Part shown: positions 55,299 through 64,000 of the stretch, in pieces | Layout: each line of letters opens with the position of its first letter | Position numbering within the stretch: position 1 is the stretch's first letter | Assembly: GCF_003576645.1 (NCBI RefSeq) | Contig: NC_044923.1 | Location: 12,179,212-12,243,211, forward strand | Reading direction: 5' to 3' | From: Ipomoea triloba | Taxonomy: Eukaryota > Streptophyta > Magnoliopsida > Solanales > Convolvulaceae | Length of the DNA stretch: 64,000 nt | The notes under the pieces: model-generated | The model's database searches: none | Told to the model about the DNA's origin: nothing | The model's input: only the letters and a program-made list of their open reading frames with translations | Made by a program: the position numbers and the translations under genes

Positions 55299-58200
55299 TC
55301 TATACTATATATAAAAATAATATCCTCCTCCAAAATTTTCCCGCCCAAATGTAGGGGCATTTTAGTAATATGGTAATTATTATGATAGAATAATATTAAT
55401 TATAATTGGTTATAATTCGTTATTAGTAATATGGTAATTATTATGATAGAATAATATTAATTATAATTGGTTATTATGGTAATATTATAATTATAATAAT
55501 TATAATTGGTAATATTGCATTATCTACCATATATATAGTAATGTAATAGCATAACATTTTCCAATTCAGAAATATGTTCAATATTTCGGGTATTGAGTAC
55601 TCGAGAGTCACTGCCCACATATTTTAAGACAGACAAATTTACTTATGCTTTTCAAGAAATTGTTGATGCATATGGGTGAGTTTCATTGGAGGGAATTTCA
55701 CGTGTATTTATATTTTAGTGATGAGAACAAAAATACTTCATATTTAGTAATTAGCTTTGTATAGAGAAGCAATTTCCTTTCAATTGCAACTCCATTAATC
55801 TCATTTCTTAGCACTGACAGTCAAGCACTATTTTTAGTTGTCTATATTATTTGATTACAAACTGATGTGATAGCAGTCTAGCAACTATAGTGTTACATTA
55901 GTTTTATTTATCTGATTACATATTGATTCTACACTCATGCATCATTTTATTTGATTACATAGTACTTAACGACTGAATTTATTACATATTATTTGGTTTT
56001 TAGTAATAATATAATTAATAAAAAAATTAAGTCAATTAAATATGTGTATATAATAAGAAGAAGAAATCATACCCTATATAGCTATATAACTACAAATCAA
56101 TCAGTATATAATTATATATGTACGTTAGACAATTAGGAATTATTATAATTATATAATTAAGAAAACTGTAACGGATGTATATATTTATGTATATAGTTAA
56201 TATTTAAATATCTATAAGAAAATTATTATACTTTACTTTTGAATTAGTCTTTTCCACATATAAATACAACCAATTTATCCCTAGCGTCCCCCATCATTTC
56301 TTTCTCCATATTAGTAGGGCTTCTCCACCCTGTATCTTCCCCATCATTTTTTTACATCAGTAGGTTGACGAACAAGATTCTATTTTTGTTGCCTCATCAA
56401 TCGAACAATCAAAAGCTTCCAAATCTCACCAGCAATAGTAGAAGACAATGCAGAGCGCTTAGACTCATCTCTTTGCGCTCTTTCCGTATGAATTTTCTAC
56501 ATTTTTCTAACTATATTCCCCTTGTACTTCAATATTTTTTTGCAGTTTATATCGCTTGGTATGAGCTCGAAGATACTTAAGGAGGCTCTGCTTCAACAAA
56601 AGGTAAATGAGGAGGAAGAGGCTCGGTAACAGAACTCTAATGATTTAGTCTATGGAAGAGCGTAGAGTTGCGATCGAAGATGATGACGACGGTGATTTTT
56701 ATAATTTTGTAGGGTTTTATTTAACTCATAGTCAGTATGTTGACTTCGAGGTTTGTATATGCCATTCAAGTTTCTATATTTTTCTTATACAAAGCTATAA
56801 TTGTAAATTTATATTAGGCAATTATATTAATATAATTAATTATTAAGGCAAGTATAATTTATTTTGTACTGTCGACACATTATTTTTAATAATTTCGATT
56901 TAATAATATTATATCTTATTTATTATATAATATAATTATTAATATTATTGCTTAATAATTATTTATTGTAATTCTCTTCACCTTTTCCAGTGTACTATTA
57001 TTGACACAAAATAAATTATACTTACTTTAATATATAATTATTTTTTAATTTAATTTTTTAATATTTATTAATGGTAATTATTTTGGTAATTTTTCACTTT
57101 TTTCGTGTAATTATTATGGTAATTTTATGGTAATATATTTCGAAATTGTGGCAATTTCATTAATTATTATGCTAATTTATGGTAATATATTTTAATATTA
57201 GAAGAGAAAAAAATATCATAATTGATATAGTTAATGAAATTATTATGGTAATTGCAACAATATTTGATAATTATAATTAATATAATTAACTTCATTGAGG
57301 AATATAATATTTCTTCCGTGGTAATATTTTTGGCAATTTCATTAAATTATAATCAATAAAATATGAAATATAATTAAGCAAATGAAATTATAAAATTAAC
57401 AAAATATGTGTTCATAAATATTTAGAAATTTTTTAAATACATGCATATGCTCTACATTAATCATACAAAATTTAAATGTATTTTTTTTTAATTTCTAAAT
57501 GTAAATTTTTAATTATAAATTTATCAATATAAATCTATACTATATACTATATATAAAAGTAAAATCCTCCTATTTCATTCTCCCGCCCAAAATTTGGTAA
57601 TCAATTAATTAAATATTTTATTGGTCAAATAATTAATAAAGCTTATTTGGTAAGAAAATGTAAAATGGAAATTAACTAATATCTATCAATTGGTAATCTT
57701 GTTTCTATATTCACGTATCAATCAATACTATTAATAAAAGTAAAATCATCCCCTTCAACTTTCCCGCACAAACTAATATTATTAATTAATTGGTAAAAAA
57801 AATAATAAAGTTTAATTGGTTACAAAATTTTATTTCCCAAATTCTGATAATAATTAAACCATTATAATTGTGAGAATAATGGAAACAAATTCTGCCTAAT
57901 TTTATTTAAAAAAGTAATTTATTAATTATTATTTACACCAATAATAGTAATTCGAATACTTATCTATAATTCTATATCTATACTACTATTAATAAAAATA
58001 AAATCATCCTTTGTGAAATTCACGCCCAAACAATAGTAAAGATAAAATGGAAAAGAAAAACTGATATTTCTAATTGATTGAAAATATAAAAAGATACTAA
58101 TATATTTTTTGAGTACTATTGACTTTGTTACAATGTAGTATCTGTTAAAATAAATTCATTCAAATATGGAGGAGGAGAAAAAACTAAATGCGATATGGTG

Positions 58201-58688
58201 AAAATGAATATATTTAAGGTATAAAAGTAGGAATAAGGTTCAAATTGGCCACTGAACGTAACCTGAAAGTGCAATTAGACCACTGAATAAAAAAAAAGTG
58301 CAATTAGGCCACTGAACACTTCAAATGTATGCAATTTCACTTGATAGCAGGTTACCATTCATTTCATCAGGTTACTTGCTTATGTGGATGATGAGTTGCT
58401 ATTTTGAAATAATTTTTTAATAATAAACTATTAAAATAATTAAAAAAAATTAATAATAATAATAAAAAATACCTACGCCCACCCCGTCCCTTAATAATAC
58501 CCTTACCACCTTGATAGGAAACATGCGGATGAATCAAATTTAATTATTTAATTAATTAATTAATTTAGTTAATTATTATTATTATTATTATTATTTACGG
58601 AAAGTCAAATTCTTTCACAAAACAACTTTTACTTTATGATTTTGGATGAAGATTTCTGTTGTTTTGTGAAAGAAGTTGACTTTCCGTA

Positions 58689-58728
<40 letters not shown>

Positions 58729-59418
58729 TTTGATTCATCTGTAGGTTTCCTATCAAGGTGACAAGTCTATCAAGGTGACAAGTGTATTATATATTAAGGG
58801 GGGAAGGAGGTGGCCTAATTGCATTTTTATTTTAATAGTTTATTATTCAAAATTATTTTAAAATGTCAACTCACCCTCCACATAAGCAAGTAATCTAATA
58901 AAATGGATGGTAACTTGCTATCAGGTGAAACTGCATACATTTGGTGTGTTCAATGGCCTAATTGCATTTTTTTTTATTTAGTGACCTAATTACACTTTCA
59001 GGTTACGTTCAGTGGCCAATTTAAACCTTATTTCTATAAAAGTATAATTGCACATATATTAGTGTAATTGACTAATAATAATTGCCTAATAATTATTATG
59101 GTAATTAATCTAAGCATTGGTCGTTGAATTTATTTTTATAATAATTATAATTAAATTATTTCTCATTTTCACATATTTATTTTAGTAACAATATCATTAC
59201 ATAAATCATATTACATATCGATCTTTTAAAGATAATAGTAGACAAATAAGGAATATATATTATTTAATTAATTGAGTAATACTTTTGCACTAATCTTATA
59301 ATCAAATATTCAAATAAATATACACATTCAATATTAGAATTTTTTAGAATTTCATCTTTATTTTTATTATTTAAATATATAATAAAAAATTTTATCCGTG
59401 CATCGCACGGGTAATTAG
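55299..59418 (+). mobile_element. Nest of non-autonomous Helitrons
   Basis: Helitron-type 5' starts, TC after A: 55299 (TCTATACTATATATAAAA, then TTTTCCCGCCC) and 57534 (TCTATACTATATACTATATA, then TCTCCCGCCC); weaker heads near 57718 and 57971 (TACTATTAATAAAA, then TTTCCCGCAC or TTCACGCCC). A 3' type end is at 59396-59418: hairpin CCGTGC-ATC-GCACGG followed by GTAATTAG. A worn version (CGTGAAACGCATGG) is near 59569. So at least two elements appear nested. No Rep or RPA coding in between; AT-rich throughout. Which head belongs to which tail is uncertain. Confidence 0.6.
58230..59034. mobile_element. Foldback MULE-type MITE, TSD TATAAAAGTA
   Basis: 805 bp with long imperfect arms (GGAATAAGGTTCAAATTGGC at the left; reverse complement of right end GAAATAAGGTTTAAATTGGC), reaching about 350 bp per arm with ATT/AAT runs near the centre. 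10-bp direct repeats TATAAAAGTA at 58220-58229 and 59035-59044. Confidence 0.82.
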
Positions 59419-59720
59419 ACAATTATTTATTTTAATTCAAGTAAGAAAAATATTAAAAAACATAATTGATCCAACCAATTTCATCAATTGCACTATCTAA
59501 TGTTATAATTTTTATAATTATATATCGATCTAAATATTTTTAAATTATTATAACAAATTTTTTTCGTGAAACGCATGGCGAAAATACTATTAAATAAAAA
59601 TTAAAAAAAAATAAAAAAAACCCTCAATTTATTCCTCTTTCACTCTGCTCCAAACATCTTCCTCGATAGCCGGAAAACTGCCCATTCGTCCATCCTTGAA
59701 GTCAGCGACTCAAACTCTCT

Positions 59721-60464
59721 ATGGAAACGGCTGCACAGAACAATGGGTCACTCGTCATACTCCACAATGCAGTGATCGTTACTATGGACGCTCAAAGCCG
59801 CGTCTTTCTGAAAGGCGCGGTTGCTATTCGAAGCGATACAATCATCGCCATCGGTCAATCCGCTGACATTCTTCTAAAATTCTCGTCGTTTTCAGCTCAA
59901 GTCATCGATCTCCATGGCCAATTTCTCCTCCCAGGTTCGTTCTGTCTGTCTATCTGTCGTTTGTGCGTTTTGATGTATGCCAAAGCTTTTCAGATATTTT
60001 ATTAGAGTAGTATGGTTGGATGCCATATTGCCACTGATTTTTAGGGTTCATAAACACGCACGTCCACACGTCTCAGCAGCTCGGAAGAGGAATTGCCGAT
60101 GACGTCGATTTGCTGACTTGGTTACACCATCGCGTTTGGCCGTACGAGTCGAACATGAGCGAGGAAGACTCTTACATTTCCGCTTTGCTCTGCGGAATTG
60201 AACTCATACACTCCGGTGTAAGTGTTTTCAAAACCGTTACGCATAGTTCAACTTAATTAGGAATAGCCGCGTGCTGATTGAAGTATGTTTTGGGACTTGA
60301 AAAAGGTTACATGCTTTGCGGAAGCAGGAGGGCAGCATGTATCAGGAATGGCGAGGGCAGTGGAATTACTCGGCATACGAGCATGTTTAACAGAGTCCAT
60401 AATGGATTCAGGTGAGGGATTACCTGAATCCTGGGCTACTAGGACTACAGAAGAGTGTATTCAG
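59721..60464 (+). CDS. Amidohydrolase, MTA/SAH deaminase type, exons 1-3 (partial gene)
   Basis: Exons 59721-59934, 60045-60217 and 60306-60464 join in frame with GT/AG borders. The start METAAQNNGSLVILHNAVIV is the first ATG after a CT-rich leader. The product belongs to the metal-dependent amidohydrolases (ATZ/TRZ and 5'-methylthioadenosine/S-adenosylhomocysteine deaminase group). Exon 1 gives the N-terminal beta part (VTMDAQSRVFLKGAVAIRSD, DLHGQFLLPG). Exon 2 starts with the metal-binding FINTHVHTSQQLGRGIADDV and has LLTWLHHRVWPYE. Exon 3 has VTCFAEAGGQHVSGMARAVE and ACLTESIMDSGEGLPESW. About 180 of the usual roughly 450-480 residues are seen; further metal ligands (HxxE, the late His and Asp) would be in later exons. 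Those are not found in the following 3.5 kb, so the gene continues beyond 64000 or is broken. Confidence 0.85.
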
Positions 60465-60815
60465 GTTGGTTCTGCAAGGGATTACCTGCAAAAAACAGTC
60501 TTTTCAGACTTGAAATAAAATGAGTTAATACCAGAAATGCTCTATGTACTATTTTGACTATTTCGAAATTCTAAAATTGGTCCTTGACTAATATTCTACT
60601 AATTAGGTCCTTGACTATCCATTTGATACCAAAAATTGCTCCTCCAGAGAGATTTCTGATGAAAGGCTGCTTGAGGGTAATATTGGAAAGGAAAATGTTA
60701 TTTACCCCTCCTAAATTTCCCCTAATATTTTCCCTCCATGATGTGACTTATATTTGTTGGGTGCCATTAATTGGCTAACCCATGCACTTTTAATTAAATG
60801 CTAAATAATCCAATT
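60465..60815. other. Start of intron 3, repeat-like
   Basis: Contains GGTCCTTGACTAATATTCTACTAATTAGGTCCTTGACTATCC-like text of the kind seen at ends of MULE MITEs. No gene. Confidence 0.4.
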
Positions 60816-60929
60816 AAATTGTGTCACACCAGGAGGGGAAAATGGGAAATTGGGAGGGAAGTTTTTAGGAGGGGTACTTAGTATCATGTGAAGTTTATAA
60901 GTTGGTTGAACAATTTAAATTGAGTACCT

Positions 60930-61290
60930 AAATCAAGGTGATGCTCAATCCTGCAAGGTCCTTCAAGTTTGAAGGAAATGGTGCATAATGATGGGGTAAA
61001 ACCACTGCTAGGAACTAACTCCCTCATAATAGTAGTGCATAACCCAGCACAGGCCTTCAGTGTATTTCATAAAATCTTTCCATATCTGTTCCATTTCCTT
61101 AGGCATTTTTGCAGAGAACTTATCCTCATAATACCTCTCTTTCCATCTTGGCTCCCCCAGCTTGACTTGGTCTTCTTCAGGATTTTCTGAGTTGAAAACA
61201 TCATTCTTTTCACAAAGTAGCTGTTTAAGCTTGGCTTCCAATTCTTCTCTTAGAGAAAGAAAAGAGTTTATGAAAAGCCTTTTTCAAGCT
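60930..61290 (-). pseudogene. XRN 5'-3' exoribonuclease fragment, copy 1
   Basis: Minus-strand reading gives [57 protein letters not shown] and [17 protein letters not shown], then after a short loss and frame change HHYAPFPSNLKDLAGLSIT. This is the conserved core of plant XRN nucleases that degrade uncapped RNA. The stretch is continuous where the gene family has several introns, so a processed (retro-) origin is possible. Loss of the usual residues between YEGV and HYAPF and the frame break show it is dead. Confidence 0.78.
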
Positions 61291-61329
61291 CATCTCAGAT
61301 TAATTAAGGAATCAGACATAGCCTGGTTC

Positions 61330-63730
61330 TATTCATAACAGGCAACGGGGGGTTGGTGTGGCCGCTTCGGGCCATCGAACTTAGTTTAAATTGCAAAGCT
61401 AAAGGAAGACTAGAAAATAAAATAGGGGGAAGATAGGCTAGGCCAGCAGCAAAAAAGCAAGAAGTTGGGCCTGATCTTGATCTATGAGGTGAAAGATCAA
61501 GGAAGGGCATTGGTCCGTCTGAAGCCAAGTCTGTCTTATAATAGTAGTAGTTGCCCCCTGATCCTCGAGTGATTCTCGTCGGGATTTCTTTTAAACTACA
61601 ACTGCCCTTGCCGAAAGAAAGTAATCAAGAGAAGCTTTGAGGGCGGCTAAGGAAGGATAGGGAGGGGCCAAGTCAGGATGGGGGATAGTCAGATGACTTG
61701 AGGCTACTATTCAATTCAGCCCGAGAGAAATTCGAACTCAGCTAAAGCGACAAAGGAAATCAAGTACATTCGAGCATTCGATTCAGGCGCTGCAAGCCAC
61801 GAAGCGAGAGCAGCTGCCAAAGCAATGGAAAAGTTGAGGTTATGAAATAGCTCGACTGATAAGGAGAGGGGGGGCATAGAATGAAACCTTCTAGAATTGA
61901 TTCTGTCTCCCCTGATCTAAAGGTCAGATACAAAAGGGGACCCTATCCCACTATGAACGAAAAGATGCACAAGCTCTATCCATTATCCAATCACTTGACT
62001 TGAACCTAAAGTCTTGCCCGATAATGTCTTAAACAAAACAATCTGTATAGTTAGAATTCATGTCCGAATCCGGTAAAAGGACAAGAAAAGGTTTTACGAG
62101 GTACAAACAAAAATCCCTATTTATTTGATTTGTTACGAAATCGACCATAGATCAATTCCCTTTTTATTTGTTGGGAGTATTGACTACATCCCAATTCTGA
62201 GCCCAAATTAAATTGTGTCACACCAGGAGGGAAAATGGGAAATTGGGAGGAAGTTTTTAGGAGGGGTACTTAGTATCATGTGAAGTTTATAAGTTGGTTG
62301 AACAATTTAAATTGAGTACCTAAATCAAGGTGATGCTCAATCCTGCAGGTCCTTCAAGTTTGAAGGAAATGGTGCATAATGATGGGGTAAAACCACTGCT
62401 AGGAACTAACTCCCTCATAATAGTAGTGCATAACCCAGCACAGGCCTTCAGTGTATTTCATAAAATCTTTCCATATCTGTTCCATTTCCTTAGGCATTTT
62501 TGCAGAGAACTTATCCTCATAATACCTCTCTTTCCATCTTGGCTCCCCAGCTTGACTTGGTCTTCTTCAGGATTTTCTGAGTTGAAAACATCATTCTTTT
62601 CACAAAGTAGCTGTTTAAGCTTGGCTTCCAATTCTTCTCTTAGAGAAAGAAAAGAGTTTATGAAAAGCCTTTTTCAAGCTCATCTCAGATTAATTAAGGA
62701 ATCAGACATAGCCTGGTTCTATTCATAACAGGCAATGGGGGGTTGGTGTGGCCGCTTCGGGCCATCGAACTTAGTTTAAATTGCAAAGCTAAAGGAAGAC
62801 TAGAAAATAAAATAGGGGAAGATAGGCTAGGCCAGCAGCAAAAAAGCAAGAAGTTGGGCTGATCTTGATCTATGAGGTGAAAGATCAAGGAAGGGCATTG
62901 GTCCGTCTGAAGCCAAGTCTGTCTTATAATAGTAGTAGTTGCCCCCTGATCTCGAGTGATTCTCGTCGGGATTTCTTTTAAACTACAACTGCCCTTGCCG
63001 AAAGAAAGTAATCAAGAGAAGCTTTGAGGGCGGCTAAGGAAGGATAGGGAGGGGCCAAGTCAGGATGGGGGATAGTCAGATGACTTGAGGCTACTATTCA
63101 ATTCAGCCCGAGAGAAATTCGAACTCAGCTAAAGCGACAAAGGAAATCAAGTACATTCGAGCATTCGATTCAGGCGCTGCAAGCCACGAAGCGAGAGCAG
63201 CTGCCAAAGCAATGGAAAAGTTGAGGTTATGAAATAGCTCGACTGATAAGGAGAGGGGGGCATAGAATGAAACCTTCTAGAATTGATTTGTCTCCCCTGA
63301 TCTAAAGGTCAGATACAAAAGGGGACCCTATCCCACTATGAACGAAAAGATGCACAAGCTCTATCCATTATCCAATCACTTGACTTGAACCTAAAGTCTT
63401 GCCCGATAATGTCTTAAACAAAACAATCTGTATAGTTAGAATTCATGTCCGAATCCGGTAAAAGGACAAGAAAAGGGTTCTAAATAAGAAGCCCTTTGAT
63501 TTGAATAAGCGAGGCTTTCCCGATAGAAAGATTTGCATGCAACAGGGATCCCAATTCCGTGTATCCGGGTAAGCAAGCCCTGCCCGCCAGCTTCCACCCA
63601 GACAAAAAAGGTGAGCGCCTAGCGTGAAAGCTTGCTTGACTAAGTAATATAAGGCAAGAAGCAAGTGATCCTTCTAATAAAGCTCTCCGTCGCTGGTCAT
63701 GTCGACTTCAGCCCCTCCGGACCTTAAAGA
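61330..63730. other. Organelle-like (mitochondrial-type) DNA insertion
   Basis: From about 61340 the base style changes to balanced GC with GAAAG/GGCTAAGG text, as in plant mitochondrial spacers (for example GAAAGAAAGTAATCAAGAGA, AAGCAAGCCCTGCCCGCC, AGCGCCTAGCGTGAAAGC). Copy 1 61340-62210; copy 2 62725-63480, which continues into further similar sequence to about 63730. No tRNA, rRNA or protein gene is recognised in it. The call rests on style only. Confidence 0.5.
62318..62672 (-). pseudogene. XRN fragment, copy 2
   Basis: Second copy of the fragment at 60930-61290, within the 1.3-kb direct repeat. It has extra single-base losses (for example CCCC for CCCCC at 62545), so even the short open frame of copy 1 is broken. 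Confidence 0.78.
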
Positions 63731-64000
63731 ATTCCAACACCCTATAAACTTAACAACAACAAATAAACAATTTCTAAATAACCAAGGAAGACGCTTATAG
63801 TCTTTAGACTAATACTCACGCACAACGGCTTCACAAGAACTATATGAATAGCTAAGTAGCGCTAGTCTAAACTAGAAGCCGTTGCTGTTGGCTTTCACGG
63901 TTTAAGCGTCAGAAATCAATCAACCTAATTCTCCAAATTCTTTTTTCTTCATGTAACTCTTTCCAAGCGACATGTCAGGTCCAGGGCATCCCAATTGAAT
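63731..64000. other. No gene seen
   Basis: AT-rich text with ACTAGAAGCCGTTGC / CGCACAACGGCTTC, a loose inverted pair. Probably more of the deaminase intron or flank. Confidence 0.3.

Larger units (their letters stand above)
60816..63476. repeat. 1.26-kb direct duplication separated by about 120 bp
   Basis: Copy 1 is about 60816-62090 and copy 2 about 62209-63476. The offset falls from 1,394 at the left end to 1,385 at the right. I count nine single-base losses in copy 2, mostly in homopolymers. The spacer 62091-62208 is unique. Confidence 0.88.

Noticed and set aside
56365..56846. Two short plus-strand frames in the Helitron nest
   Set aside because: No recognisable domain and surrounded by AT-rich non-coding DNA.
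61304..62888. Short minus-strand frames in the organelle-like DNA
   Set aside because: No organelle protein recognised and frames differ between the two copies.

Overview
The window is nuclear DNA of a flowering plant, most likely a eudicot. The evidence is AT-rich intergenic DNA packed with Ty1/copia and Ty3/gypsy retrotransposons, a Helitron of plant type (separate RepHel and RPA genes), MITEs, an L1-like element and a few intron-containing plant genes. A Convolvulaceae-like species is only a guess. Nearly all of the 64 kb is mobile DNA. I can support three host-type genes: a conserved plant protein of unknown function (18022-18702, -), an amidohydrolase of the MTA/SAH deaminase type whose first three exons lie at 59721-60464 (+), and a decayed HR-like lesion-inducer gene (52268-54508, -).

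Layout. 1-2937: 5' LTR, primer site and gag of a copia element on the minus strand, running off the left edge. It sits inside a RepHel exon of a large minus-strand Helitron. The Helitron's 5' end is placed at 17613. It carries an RPA1-like gene (14319-17443) and a RepHel N-terminal region (2938 to about 11600), and it has been hit four times: the copia element, a solo LTR (3550-4880, TSD CTTAG), an Ale-type copia element (6222-10701, TSD ACTAT) and a hAT-type MITE (16305-16897, TSD AGGTATAG). 17614-20026 is host DNA with one gene and a MULE-type MITE. 20027-35847 is a tandem Ty3/gypsy chromovirus (LTR-internal-LTR-internal-partial LTR) bounded by a single TSD (TTTAC), with a 4-kb solo LTR inserted in its reverse transcriptase. 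35853-38440 holds a second, decayed RPA1-like copy on the plus strand and a 5'-truncated LINE. 39357-48132 is a third copia element. 48133-51566 holds retroelement remnants and a MuDR PB1-like fragment. 51567-54815 is the HR-like gene flanked by inverted repeats and riddled with MITEs. 55299-59418 is a nest of non-coding Helitrons with a foldback MITE. 59721-64000 starts the deaminase gene; its third intron holds an XRN exoribonuclease pseudogene fragment joined to organelle-like DNA, all present twice in direct orientation.

Two patterns run across the window. First, nested insertions with intact target duplications let the order of events be read. Second, there are strong signs of assembly error: three single-N joins, one with 1,839 bp repeated on both sides; many tandem duplications whose period is exactly 42 bp in unrelated sequences; and a 1.3-kb direct repeat in which one copy differs by nine single-base losses. 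Any claim here that depends on copy number or open frames should be read with that in mind.
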